A stretch of 64,000 bases of DNA from Enoplolaimus lenunculus (Eukaryota > Nematoda > Enoplea > Enoplida > Thoracostomopsidae), in NCBI GenBank assembly GCA_030248215.1, contig JASANG010002720.1, positions 1 to 64,000 of the forward strand, in the 5' to 3' direction. A program made the translations under genes and the position numbers. The notes beneath the pieces were generated by a model. It was not told the origin of the DNA. It saw only the letters and a program-made list of their open reading frames with translations, and searched no databases. Below are positions 1 through 11,729 of this stretch, one piece after another. How positions within the stretch are numbered: position 1 is the stretch's first letter; each line of letters starts with the position of its first letter.

Positions 1-3000
1 GACGACTCATTAAGAGCCGCAACAGGATAATACGATAAAAAATGAACTCTTAGCATTAAATTTTATTATAAAATTGTGTTTTTTCAAGCCTCCTGCTTGA
101 AAATAAAAAATTCAATTCCAAATTTTTAAAATTTTAGTATCACATTTTAGAAAATGAACATATTTTCAGTAGCCATCAGGCAACAAAAATCAAAATGAGT
201 AATTTTATGACGCAGTTATGTTAAAAATATTGAAAATCAACTGAAATTTCATTGCAATCATCAAAACATTTATTTAACGAAAAATCGAGCAGAAAAAATT
301 TGTAATCAAAATTTCAAAATTTCACAACATGAAAGGTTTTAGGAAGCTGACGACTCATTGAGAGCCGCAACAGGAAAATACGATAAAAAATGAACTCATA
401 GCATTAAATTTTATTATAAAATTGTGTTTTTCCAAGCCTCTTGCTTGAATATAAAAAATTCAATTTCAAATTTTTGCAATTTTAGTATCATATTTTCGAA
501 AAAATCAAAAAAAAAAAAACAAATCACACTGAAATTTCATTGCAATCATCATCGCATTTATTTAACGAAAACTCGAGCTGAAAAAGTTTGTAATCAAAAT
601 TTCAAAATTTCACAACATGAAAGGTTTTAGGAAGCTGACGACTCATTAAGAGCCGCAACAGGAAAATACGATAAAAATGAACTCTTAGCATTAAATTTTA
701 TTATAAAATTGTGTTTTACCAAGCCTCCTGCTTCAATATAAAAAATTCAATTCCAAATTTTTGCAATTTTAGTATCATATTTTCGAAAATGAACATATTA
801 TCAGTAGCCATCAGGCAACAAAACCAAAATGAGTAATTTTATGACGCAGTTATGTTAAAAATATTGAAAATCAACTGAAATTTCATTGCAATCATCATCG
901 CATTTATTTAACGAAAACTCAAGCAGAAAAAATTTGTAATCAAAATTTCAAAACTTCACAACATGAAAGGTTTTAGGAAGCTGACGACTCATTAAGAACC
1001 GCAACAGGAAAATACGATAAAAAATGAACTCTTAGCATTAAACTTTATTATAAAATTGTGTTTTTTCAAGCCTCCTGCTTGAATATAAAAAATTCAATTC
1101 CAAATTTTTGCAATTTTAGTATCATATTTTCGAAAATGAACATATTTTCAGTAGCCATCAGGCAACAAAGACCAAAATGAGTAATTTTACGACGCAGTTA
1201 TGTTAAAAATATTGAAAATCAACTGAAATTTCATTGCAATCATCATCGCATTTATTTAACGAAAACTCGAGCAGAAAAAATTTGTAATCAAAATTTCAAA
1301 ATTTCACAACATGAAAGGTTTTAGGAAGCTGACGACTCATTAAGAGCCGCAACAGGATAATACGATAAAAAATGAACTCTTAGCATTAAATTTTATTATA
1401 AAATTGTGTTTTTTCAAGCCTCCGGCTTGAAAATAAAAAATTTAATTCCAAATTTTTAAAATTTTAGTATCACATTTTAGAAAATGAACATATTTTCAGT
1501 AGCCATCAGGCAACAAAAATCAAAATGAGTAATTTTATGACGCAGTTATGTTAAAAATATTGAAAATCAACTGAAATTTCATTGCAATCATCAAAACATT
1601 TATTTAACGAAAAATCGAGCAGAAAAAATTTGTAATCAAAATTTCAAAATTTCACAACATGAAAGGTTTTAGGAAGCTGACGACTCATTGAGAGCCGCAA
1701 CAGGAAAATACGATAAAAAATGAACTCATAGCATTAAATTTTATTATAAAATTGTGTTTTTCCAAGCCTCTTGCTTGAATATAAAAAATTCAATTCCAAA
1801 TTTTTGCAATTTTAGTATCATATTTTAGAAAACATATTTTCAGTAGCCATCAGGCAACAAAAACCAAAATGAGTAATTTTATGACGCAGTTATGTTAAAA
1901 ATATTGAAAATCAACTGAAATTTCATTGCAATCATCATCGCATTTATTTAACGAAAACTCAAGCAGAAAAAATTTGTAATCAAAATTTCAAAACTTCACA
2001 ACATGAAAGGTTTTAGGAAGCTGACGACTCATTAAGAGCCGCAACAGGAAAATACGATAAAAAATGAACTCTTAGCATTAAATTTTATTATAAAATTGTG
2101 TTTTTTCAAGCCTCCTGCTTGAAAATAAAAAATTCAATTCCAAATTTTTAAAATTTTAGTATAATATTTTCGAAAATCAACATATTTTCAGTAGCCACCA
2201 GGCAACAAAACCAAAATGAGTAATTTTATGACGCAGTTATGTTAAAATTATTGAAAATCAACTGAAATTTCATTGCAATCATCATCGCATTTATTTAACG
2301 AAAACTCGAGCTGAAAAAGTTTGTAATCAAAATTTCAAAATTTCACAACATGAAAGGTTTTAGGAAGCTGACGACTCATTAAGAGCCGCAACAGGAAAAT
2401 ACGATAAAAATGAACTCTTAGCATTAAATTTTATTATAAAATTGTGTTTTACCAAGCCTCCTGCTTCAATATAAAAAATTCAATTCCAAATTTTTGCAAT
2501 TTTAGTATCATATTTTCGAAAATGAACATATTTTCAGTAGCCATCAGGCAACAAAAACCAAAATGAGTAATTTTATGACGCAGTTATGTTAAAAATATTG
2601 AAAATCAACTGAAATTTCATTGCAATCATCATCGCATTTATTTAACGAAAACTCAAGCAGAAAAAATTTGTAATCAAAATTTCAAAACTTCACAACATGA
2701 AAGGTTTTAGGAAGCTGACGACTCATTAAGAGCCGCAACAGGAAAATACGATAAAAAATGAACTCTTAGCATTAAATTTTATTATAAAATTGTGTTATAA
2801 AAAATTCAATTCCAAATTTTTGCAATTTTAGTATCATATTTTCGAAAATGAACATATTTTCAGTAGCCATCAGGCAACAAAGACCAAAATGAGTAATTTT
2901 ACGACGCAGTTATGTTAAAAATATTGAAAATCAACTGAAATTTCATTGCAATCATCATCGCATTTATTTAACGAAAACTCGAGCAGAAAAAATTTGTAAT

Positions 3001-5821
3001 CAAAATTTCAAAATTTCACAACATGAAAGGTTTTAGGAAGCTGACGACTCATTAAGAGCCGCAACAGGATAATACGATAAAAAATGAACTCTTAGCATTA
3101 AATTTTATTATAAAATTGTGTTTTTTCAAGCCTCCTGCTTGAAAATAAAAAATTCAATTCCAAATTTTTAAAATTTTAGTATCACATTTTAGAAAATGAA
3201 CATATTTTCAGTAGCCATCAGGCAACAAAAATCAAAATGAGTAATTTTATGACGCAGTTATGTTAAAAATATTGAAAATCAACTGAAATTTCATTGCAAT
3301 CATCAAAACATTTATTTAACGAAAAATCGAGCAGAAAAAACTTGTAATCAAAATTTCAAAATTTCACAACATGAAAGGTTTTAGGAAGCTGACGACTCAT
3401 TAAGAGCCGCAACAAAAAAATACGATAAAAAATGAACTCATAGCATTAAATTTTATTATAGAATTGTGTTTTCTCAAGCCTCCTGCTTGAATATAAAAAA
3501 TTCAATTCCAAATTTTTGCAATTTTAGTATAATATTTTCGAAAATCAACATATTTTCAGTAGCCACCAGGCAACAAAAACCAAAATGAGTAATTTTATGA
3601 CGCAGTTATGTTAAAAATATTGAAAATCAACTGAAATTTCATTTCAATCATCATCGCATTTATTTAACGAAAACTCGAGCAGAAAAAATTTGTAATCAAA
3701 ATTTCAAAATTTCACAACATGAAAGGTTTTAGGAAGCTGACGACTCATTGAGAGCCGCAACAGGAAAATACGATAAAAAATGAACTCATAGCATTAAATT
3801 TTATTATAAAATTGTGTTTTTCCAAGCCTCTTGCTTGAATATAAAAAATTCAATTTCAAATTTTTGCAATTTTAGTATCATATTTTCGAAAATGAGCATA
3901 TTTTCAGTAGCCATCAGGCAACAAAACCAAAATGAGTAATTTTATGACGCAGTTATGTTAAAATTATTGAAAATCAACTGAAATTTCATTGCAATCATCA
4001 TCGCATTTATTTAACGAAAACTCGAGCTGAAAAAGTTTGTAATCAAAATTTCAAAATTTCACAACATGAAAGGTTTTAGGAAGCTGACGACTCATTAAGA
4101 GCCGCAACAGGAAAATACGATAAAAATGAACTCTTAGCATTAAATTTTATTATAAAATTGTGTTTTACCAAGCCTCCTGCTTCAATATAAAAAATTCAAT
4201 TCCAAATTTTTGCAATTTTAGCATCATATTTTCGAAAATGAACATATTTTCAGTAGCCATCAGGCAACAAAAACCAAAATGAGTAATTTTATGACGCAGT
4301 TATGTTAAAAATATTGAAAATCAACTGAAATTTCATTGCAATCATCATCGCATTTATTTAACGAAAACTCAAGCAGAAAAATTTGTAATCAAAATTTCAA
4401 AACTTCACAACATGAAAGGTTTTAGGAAGCTGACGACTCATTAAGAGCCGCAACAGGAAAATACGATAAAAAATGAACTCTTAGCATTAAATTTTATTAT
4501 AAAATTGTGTTTTTTCAAGCCTCCTGCTTGAATATAAAAAATTCAATTCCAAATTTTTGCAATTTTAGTATCATATTTTCGAAAATGAACATATTTTCAG
4601 TAGCCATCAGGCAACAAAGACCAAAATGAGTAATTTTACGACGCAGTTATGTTAAAAATATTGAAAATCAACTGAAATTTCATTGCAATCATCATCGCAT
4701 TTATTTAACGAAAACTCGAGCAGAAAAAATTTGTAATCAAAATTTCAAAATTTCACAACATGAAAGGTTTTAGGAAGCTGACGACTCATTAAGAGCCGCA
4801 ACAGGAAAATACGATAAAAATGAACTCATAGTAATAAATTTTGTTATAGAATTGTGTTTTTTGAAGCCTCCTGCTTGAATATAAAAAATTCAACTCCAAA
4901 TTTTTGCAATGTTAGTATCATATTTACGAAAATGAACATATTTTCAGTAGCCATCAGGCAACAGAAACCGAAATGAGTAATTTTATGACGCAGTTATGTT
5001 AAAAATATTGAAAATCAACTGAAATTTCATTGCAATCATCATCTCATTTATTTAACGAAAACTCGAGCAGAAAAAATTTGTAATCAATATTTCAAAATTT
5101 CACAACATGAAAGGTTTTAGGAAGCTGATGACTCATTAAGAGCCGCAACAGGAAAATACGATAAAAAATGAACTCATAGCAATAAATTTTATTATAGAAT
5201 TGTGTTTTTCCAAGCCTCCTGCTTGAATATAAAAAATTCAATTCCAATTTTTTGCAATTTTAGTATCATATTTACGAAAATGAACATATTTTCAGTAGCC
5301 ATCAGGCAACAAAAACCAAAATGAGTAATTTTATGACGCAGTTATGTTAAAAATATTGAAAATCAACTGAAATTTCATTGCAATCATCAAAACATTTATT
5401 TAACGAAAAATCGAGCAGAAAAAATTTGTAATCAATATTTCAAAATTTCACAACATGAAAGGTTTTAGGAAGCTGATGACTCATTAAGAGCAGCAACAGG
5501 AAAATACGATAAAAAATGAACTCATAGCAATAAATTTTATTATAGAATTGTGTTTTTCCAAGCCTCCTGCTTGAATATAAAAAATTCAATTCCAAATTTT
5601 TGCAATTTTAGTATCATATTTACGAAAATGAACATATTTTCAGTAGCCATCAGGCAACAAAAATCAAAATGAGTAATTTTATGACTCAGTCATGTTAAAA
5701 ATATTGAAAATTAACTGATTTTTCTCTGCAATCAACTTTGCATTCATTTAACGAAAATCGACCATCCAAAACTTCTAATCAAAATTTCAAAATTTTAGAA
5801 CAGGAAAGCTTTTAACAAATT
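1..5821. repeat. Tandem satellite array, about 347-bp unit, 17 units, higher-order structure
   Basis: Units begin with GACGACTCATT (GATGACTCATT in the last two) at 1, 349, 637, 983, 1331, 1679, 2023, 2370, 2717, 3043, 3391, 3739, 4086, 4432, 4780, 5127 and 5475. Most are 344-348 bp; those at 349 and 2717 have internal deletions (288 and 326 bp). Diagnostic variants recur in order: type A (AACAGGATAA) at 1, 1331, 3043; type B (CATTGAGAGCC) at 349, 1679, 3739; type C (TTTTACCAAGCC) at 637, 2370, 4086; type D (TTTTACGACGC) at 983, 2717, 4432. An extra related unit follows B at 2023 and precedes B at 3391. The array is therefore a higher-order repeat of 4-5 monomers (about 1.33-1.73 kb). The last units decay towards 5821, as expected at an array edge. 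It is AT-rich with no credible coding potential. It is cut by the left end of the window. Confidence 0.97.
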
Positions 5822-6417
5822 GACGGATCATTAAGTAAAGGAGCCAAAAAAATATGACTGAAAATAATCGTATAGCTTAAGATTTTGTTATAGAATTGTT
5901 CTTGTTAAGTAATAAAACAGGTACCAAGTGCACAATACTATTGGCAAGGTGAACCATGCATAACGCCGTATACACAATCGATACACTTAAACGAGTACTT
6001 AAACAAGTCATCAAGTCTTTAAACGTACTTTATTTAACGTGTTAACTTCTTTGCGAAGAAGCGGCAAGCGCCACCGGTCAACACGTGTAATCAATTCTTG
6101 ACTACAATACGAACTCGACGTTATTTCAATTTCGATTCGAAAGATCTGTAGAATTGCAACCAAACACGTTAATAAACGAAAGCCGTGTGTCCACGCCAAT
6201 GAAAAGAAACATTGGCAATGATGCATAAATTATAACTAATTATTATTCAAGCCAAAATATTCACATAATTGCGAAAATTTCAGTTTTTTTGGCTGATAAC
6301 GGAGAGTTCAACGCTAACCGAGCATGGTCGACCAAAGTACTGTTAATCGTAAACAGAATGGACTGCAAATCGTTCCCGTTAGACAGCTATGTTAAAAAAT
6401 CAGAAAATTAAAACATC
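5822..6417. other. AT-rich DNA after the satellite, no gene recognised
   Basis: The satellite similarity fades out after 5821. A minus-strand reading frame at 6011-6226 has no recognisable domain and no splice context. I see nothing else I can support here. Confidence 0.5.
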
Positions 6418-6490
6418 GGCTGCGCGGTGTTATGGGTAGCGCGCTTGGCTCGTGAGCGGGAGGTCCGTGGTTCGATTCCCGGCGTGGCCA
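6418..6490 (+). tRNA. tRNA-like sequence, possible tRNA-Thr(CGT), probably degenerate
   Basis: It is exactly 73 nt long. The 7-bp acceptor stem closes fully with G-U pairs (GGCTGCG with CGTGGCC) and a discriminator A follows. A D stem (GTGT/GCGC) can form, U33 precedes CGT at the anticodon position, and the B box GGTTCGATTCC is perfect. Against a working gene, the anticodon stem has a G-G pair next to the loop and the T stem (CGTGG/CCCGG) has two mismatches. A pseudogene or a SINE head is about as likely as a live tRNA. The anticodon assignment assumes a standard D loop. Confidence 0.5.
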
Positions 6491-7530
6491 TATGTTTAAA
6501 GTTAGGCAGTAGGTAGCACATTTTACTAGAAAGATATTTCGAATCCGTGTACCAGCCCTAATCCTGAGGTTAGCCACTTAAATAGGCGCCTAACATTGCG
6601 CTGATAAAATATTGTTTTATAAGCATATAGAAATCCTCGGAGTTCGTTATTGAAAACTTAACGACAAGTTTGATGACTACTAGCTATGTACTTGTTATAC
6701 TTTTGATGATGTTGCAGAATGTCACGGTTATTTAATCAAACATCGTGTACTGCACGATAACTTACAATACTTATGCCAAATTATGTTGTTTATTACACAA
6801 ACATTTATTTGAATGTTATACTATTTTCAGCTATCTGATTTCCTATTGTAAATGTAATCAAATTCAAGCAAATTATATTTTCGTCTTATTAAGAATAAGA
6901 TCTGACGTGACACATTACGTAGCACTATGTTTGAGGAATTGATAGCCTTATTCCTTAAGGCAAAACATTTTCTCAATGTTACAACAAATAGCATAAATTA
7001 TCATCCCCCACTCTTCTCAAACACTTCGGCACAAGGTTATGACGTACAATAATTACATTTTTAACCCTAACAGCTACAAATTCGTTAATATCAATCTGGT
7101 TGCTATAATACTGTAAGAGAGCAACATGGCAAACCTTTGTATTTAATATAAATTTTTATAGTTTTTTCTTTATAAGTAAACGATCATTAACATTGTTCTG
7201 ACTCAAAATTTAACATTTTTTTGCGGAAAACCAACTACTTTAAAGCTCATTACTAAATCGTTAAATGCTTTTTTGTAAAAACGGTCTAACATAGAATACC
7301 AACCCCATTGGCAACACAATGATTATAAAACAACTTGTATTTAATTGTCGTTAGAAAAATTTCGACAACAAATCTGTAGCAATAAGGTTGTACGAAACAT
7401 ATTATAGAAGACACTACCGTGTCCCTATGATTCTACACTTTACAAATTTCTTTCTGGCACAGTTTGGAAACATTGTTTTTTCATGGCCCTTTAGGGGCAC
7501 TTTAACTTCTAGTTTATATTTGATATTTGA
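6491..7530. other. AT-rich intergenic DNA, nothing recognised
   Basis: There are short reading frames (for example 6745-6942 +) but none shows a domain, compositional bias or splice sites that fit a gene. No repeat with clear ends was seen. Confidence 0.5.
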
Positions 7531-7830
7531 ATTTCCCGCCGAAATAAAAATTATTCCTGTAAGTTGGATTTTGCGCCAAAATATAAATTTTCGCGTCAAA
7601 ATTACAATTTCCAGCCAAAATTTGAATTTTACCGCAAGGTTCGAGGTTTCTCACCAAAATTTAAATTTGGTGACAAAATTGGGATTTAAAGTCAAAATTT
7701 GTATTTCAAGCCTATATTTGAATTTTGCGCCTAAATTTAAATTTTCCGAGCCAGAAATTGATTTCCTGCCAAAATTTAAACTAAACACCAGTAACATCTT
7801 AATTATAGCCAGAAAAAAATTGGCGGCATA
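7531..7830 (-). repeat. Degenerate minisatellite, (GGCGGGAAATTCAAATTTT)-like, reverse orientation
   Basis: About a dozen imperfect units of 17-22 bp read on the plus strand as CCGCCAAAATTTGAATTTT. The same repeat lies in the opposite orientation at 9640-10330 and again in this orientation at 12185-12440. The reading frames through it (7388-7831 + and others) are by-products of the repeat. Confidence 0.8.
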
Positions 7831-8347
7831 GCAACCATCCAAATACTTACTACGGAGCGTGTCAGTTCTGCCCGAAAGAAAGCAATAAGAAAAAGGGGGT
7901 TGCTGTTGGGACTAATGGGAGACTTAATACTAACTTCGTAACCGAATGACAGGGAGTACCATCTGGAGAGGCAAAATAGCTGCTCGCGGTTCAGCTCAAT
8001 CTTAATTACAACGTTTTGTCACCGTATTATACAAGATTTTTCAACATTAATATTAAACTTGTTTCTATTTTTTAACTTCTTCTGAAAAACAGATAAAACC
8101 GTTTTTGCGTTGTTTTTTGCCGGTGCCCATTCCTGCTCGCCGTATATATATAAATATTAGTGGTAGGTTTAGGAATTTTTGACATAGGGCCGTACGAGTG
8201 AACATGAACTAGAGCAGAAGACCTAGAAGCTAAATATAATTTTAGTTTTAAATCACAGTACACAATTTTGGCTTAGATCTTGTGGGGAAGCAACGGCTGG
8301 GGTGGACTCTTAGATTCATACGTTATATTTTTATGCTTCCATTTCAG
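7831..8347. other. Upstream flank of the methyltransferase with a small MITE remnant
   Basis: The stretch near 7938-7980 (TAACCGAATGACAGGGAG, then CTCTGGAGAGGC after a short gap) is a remnant of the TA-flanked MITE family seen whole at 18985-19428 and 29627-29924. The rest is AT-rich. Earlier exons of the methyltransferase gene may lie here, but I could not identify one. Confidence 0.45.
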
Positions 8348-9353
8348 TTTGTCATTGTCACATGACGCGGCATTGATATCTCCTATATTATCATCTGATC
8401 CTTACATTGCAAACGTTCAAAACGGCTTACATCGCATCCGTAATTGCATTCTAAATCATGTCACAACCGGTAATCCACTTTGGCGACAACTGGAACTGTT
8501 TATTAATTCATGTGCCTTTCTCGAAATTTCAGCGTTAGATCTGTTAAAATTTCATACCGATAAAATATTTTTGCGACTCAAAAATCCACCGCCCGCCGGC
8601 GTCTGTGTTTCTGTGACGCTTGGCATCGGAGCTGAAACGATGCTTGAGCGTGAGTTGAGTGCTTTGTATCCGGGCTGTGAATTTTTTGGTGCTGATCCAA
8701 ACCCGGAAGTAAGCGAACAATTTACACGGTTTGGACGCTACTATTCAGTGGCAGTTGACGATAGTACATCGAGTATCAGTAGTGGACGTCGATATATTCG
8801 AGTTTTGTCGGATATAAATGGCAACTATAAGCATGTTTCAAAACCGACACGAGAATTTGTCCAGTTTTTGAGGGAAGACATTGCTAGACCAATGGTTCAT
8901 TTTATGTCAATAGATATCGAGGGTGGCGAATACCGACTAATGCCGTACTTAGCGAGTCGAGCCGGCAAGATAGCACAGCAACGTTTAGCAACTCTTCCGT
9001 TGGCGACAAACTTTAGTTTAGATAAATCTGAACCCAACGATCAAAACAGAATCTTCACACCAGTTGGAAGTAGCCTCAAAAATGAAGATGGAGCGACCGC
9101 ATATCCTCTTGTGTGTCAAATAATGCTTGAGCTACATGGGCCGTTGGACCAGTTTGGCCAAACTGAGACACATTTCAGAGCAATACTTATGAAGTGGCTG
9201 GCACAGTCTGGTTATGTTCCGCTCCGTGCATTTCGACTCATTAAACATCATCGGTTTTTGGCATTCAACGCTGTTGATCCACGCTGTGTTGACGCGTTTT
9301 TGTTTGATCCTCCCAGTGACGATTGGCGGTATAACTTTAACGCGTTGGGATGA
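8348..9353 (+). CDS. FkbM/Methyltransf_21-type SAM-dependent methyltransferase, 3' exon
   Basis: This is the large final exon of a putative methyltransferase of the nematode-expanded Methyltransf_21 (FkbM-like) family. Frame positions are counted from an ATG at 8280. A glycine-rich SAM-binding motif (VTLGIGAE) lies near residues 112-119, followed by GADPNPE. The core motif SIDIEGGEY is near 210-218 (family form DIEGAE), CQIMLELHG is near 278-286, and the C-terminal block with RFLAFNAVDPRC is also family-like. The frame is open from 8280, but TTTTTATGCTTCCATTTCAG just before 8348 is a strong splice acceptor. Residues encoded by 8280-8347 are therefore probably intron, and upstream exons carrying the true start are missing from my model. 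The substrate is unknown; related proteins often have a signal anchor, not seen here. GGCGGGAAATT minisatellites lie on both sides. Confidence 0.8.
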
Positions 9354-9639
9354 AATATTGTTTGTGCGTACTTATGTCATTCACACGTTATAATGCGTGC
9401 GCTCCGCACTTGCAATGTCCCTACCGTTTTGAACAGACAGCAAACATGTCCATACCGTTTATTAAAAGCAATTTTTGTCGCATCATTTGCGACACAAATT
9501 GATGGACGTTTAGGCGTTTTCGGCAACGGTGTAGCGTACAAATTCATAATCCGCGAACAGCGTGCGGACTTTTTGATTTGGCAGCAAATTGAAACTGTGG
9601 TGTTGGCTTAAAATCAGGCGGGAAATAACAACTTTTGAA

Positions 9640-10330
9640 AGAAATGTAAATTTTGGCGGGAAATTCAAATTTTAAGGGTAAAACCAAGTTTTGGCGGGAA
9701 ATTCAAATTTTGGCGGGAGAATTTAAATTCAGGTACGAGAATTTAAATTTTGGCGGGAAATTCAAATTTTGGCGTAAAAATGCAAATTTTGGTGGGAGAA
9801 TTGGAATTTTGGCTGGAAATTCAAATTTTAGCGCTAATATTCAAATTTTGGCGGGAAATTCAAGTTTTGGCGGGAAATTCAAATTTTGGCGGGAGAATTT
9901 GAATTTTGGCGGGAAATTCAAATTTTATGCGGGAATATTCAAATTTTGGCGGAAGAACTTAAATTTTGGTTATAAATCGAAATTTGCAGAAAAATTCAAA
10001 TTTTGGCGGCAGTATTTAAATTTGGGTGGCAAAATTCAAATTTTGGCGGGAGAACTTAAATTTTGGCGGCAAATTCTAATTTTGGCGGGAAATTCAAATT
10101 TTGCCGGGAGAATTTGAATTTTGGCGGGAAATTCAAATTTTATGCGGGAATATTCAAATTTTGGCGGGAACATTTAAATTTTGGCGGGAACATTTAATTT
10201 TTAGCGGGAACATTCAACTTTTAGCGGGACAATTTAAATTTTAGCTGCAAAATTTAAATTTTGGCGGGAAATCCAAAATTTTTGAGGAAAAACTAAATTA
10301 TGAAGAAACCTAAAATTTTGCGAAAAATAA
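9640..10330 (+). repeat. Minisatellite of TTTTGGCGGGAAATTCAAA units
   Basis: More than 25 imperfect copies of a 17-21 bp unit stand in tandem. The hexamer GGCGGG is intact in about fourteen of them, usually as TTTTGGCGGGAAATTC. The core matches the textbook E2F/DP site (TTTGGCGGGAAA). The open frame 9653-10117 is a translation of the repeat (FKFWRENLNFGGK-like) and is not a gene. The orientation is opposite to the copies at 7531-7830 and 12185-12440. Confidence 0.9.
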
Positions 10331-10612
10331 AATTTTTTAGCGAACTATCTATATAGCAGACATTCGATACCTATTGTACAGTTGAGTGGGTCATTCAAGG
10401 CAAACATCAACGGTATGGAAATGTCCGCTACACCGTCTGCGCAAAAGTTGCATAATCCGCGCAGCTAACTATATTGTAGCGCGTTGCGTGAGCAAAGCGC
10501 ACGCGTTATAACGTGTGAGGTTGAAGCATTTGTCACATCGATTGGAGCGGAGCGCTAACCGTTTTTAAACTTGTCTACAACTGTTCATTCCGCGCCCAAA
10601 TTCAAATACTTA
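10331..10612. other. Intergenic DNA, nothing recognised
   Basis: There is no gene or repeat with defined ends. The region is slightly richer in GC and CpG (for example around 10480-10560) than its surroundings. Confidence 0.4.
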
Positions 10613-10802
10613 TAACAATTGCAACACGTACACATAGTACGAAATTACCACAAGACGTGAGAGCCCCCTCGGGCTCGAGCGTCAAGCTCCTATAGCTGAG
10701 TGGTGATGGTATACGCCTCCCACTCCAGTCACTGGAGTTCGAATCCTAGCATAAAAGTAGGTCTCAGGGGAAATGGAAAATATTCATGTGAAAAAGGGTT
10801 AA
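10613..10802 (+). mobile_element. tRNA-derived SINE, copy 1
   Basis: A 190-bp element shares nearly all its length with 17653-17843. It carries a split pol III promoter: A box TAGCTGAGTGGT at 10693-10704 and B box GAGTTCGAATCC at 10735-10746, within a tRNA-like head starting at GCTCCTATAGC. A non-tRNA leader (TAACAATTGCAACACG to GAGCGTCAA) precedes the head and a short tail ending AAAGGGTTAA follows. The leader is part of the repeat because both copies have it. No clear target duplication was seen. Confidence 0.75.
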
Positions 10803-10929
10803 AATTATATTATAGGAAAAACCGTGACAAATGTTATCAGAATCAAAACATGGATAAAATCACACTGGTATTTGGACAATAATTTAAGTATTTCTATTGA
10901 GTTGAGCACAAACTTGAGTCTATTTATTA

Positions 10930-11060
10930 AGCCCAATTCAAAGTTTTTGCATCGCAAACTTAAAGCTGCAACTTGCATTTGCAACTTTGGTAATGGAGTT
11001 TTGAACAAAACTTGCAGCTGCAACTTGCGGCTGCAAGTATTCGTTGCAAAAATTACACGT
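10930..11060. mobile_element. Remnant of the ACACGTGCAAG MITE family
   Basis: GCTGCAACTTGCATTTGC and CTTGCAGCTGCAACTTGC strings match the inside of the fuller copy at 19680-19973. The terminal repeats are decayed. The reading frame 10824-11303 that covers this stretch is a by-product. Confidence 0.55.
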
Positions 11061-11503
11061 ATAAAGTTGCCGCTTCAGGTTTGCTATAAAAAATTTAAGC
11101 GTGCGTATTACCGCAGCGAGTTTTCGTTGCGAAAACTGGCACGCGTCGTGCAGAGTTCACGTTATATCTGGGGCAACATGGAACACATTTTGTTCCCATT
11201 ACAATTGCGAGTAACATTTTCTCGGCATGTTGATCCGCTGTTAAATTCCGAAAATATCGCGATATTCATAATATTGTCTGTCAATATCGTAAAATATGTT
11301 TGAGAAAGTCTGCAAACTGTGCTGGTGAACCAGACCGAATGCCCTGTTTAATGTCATATGACTCTAAAGCTTGAAAGTTGAATTGTATTTGTGCTTAGGA
11401 ATATTTTTAAAAAAGTTTGCGACCGCACCACGAAAACACATTATTTTAATTTTCAAAATTTTCTATCGCATCGCCAGGTATTTGGTTATACAATTGAAAA
11501 CGC

Positions 11504-11729
11504 GGCCAATGTTACTTTTAAGGTGTGTAACAGTAGATTAACCGTATATCTATTCCTAAGCCTAAGCCTAAACCTAAGCGTTGCATATATGAGTTCCTAA
11601 GCCTAAGCGTTGCATATATGAGTTCCTAAGCCTAAGCCTATGCCTAAGCAAAAAATGTAATCTAGACGCTAAACCTACTTTTTATAGGCCGCACCCGAAA
11701 CCTGGACGCCCCTTAAAGTAACATGGGCC
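11504..11729. mobile_element. hAT-like MITE carrying TTAGGC/GCCTAA tracts (family 1)
   Basis: The left end GGCCAATGTTACTTTTAAGG is the inverted complement of the right end CCTTAAAGTAACATGGGCC. Flanks are GAAAACGC and GAAAACGG, a 7/8 match to an 8-bp target duplication. Inside is a tract of CCTAAG/GCCTAA repeats with a duplicated GCGTTGCATATATGAGTTC block. There is no coding capacity. 8-bp duplications are typical of hAT transposons. Confidence 0.85.

Noticed and set aside
1-5821. CRISPR-like array
   Set aside because: Units are contiguous, 347 bp long and without unique spacers; this is a eukaryotic satellite.
7388-7831. 147-codon open frame on the plus strand
   Set aside because: Its second half is the reverse-oriented minisatellite and the first half has no domain.
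8280-8347. ATG at 8280 as the methyltransferase start
   Set aside because: A strong splice acceptor ends at 8347 and the peptide before it does not look like the family N-terminus or a clean signal peptide.
9653-10117. 154-codon open frame with FKFWRENLNFGG repeats
   Set aside because: It is the translation of a non-coding minisatellite; unit lengths vary without respect to reading frame in the wider array.
10824-11303. 159-codon plus-strand frame
   Set aside because: It overlaps the remnant of the CTTGCAGCTGCAA MITE family and shows no domain.
11560-11650. True interstitial telomere or chromosome-fusion scar
   Set aside because: The TTAGGC tracts are degenerate and lie inside a bounded MITE with a target duplication.
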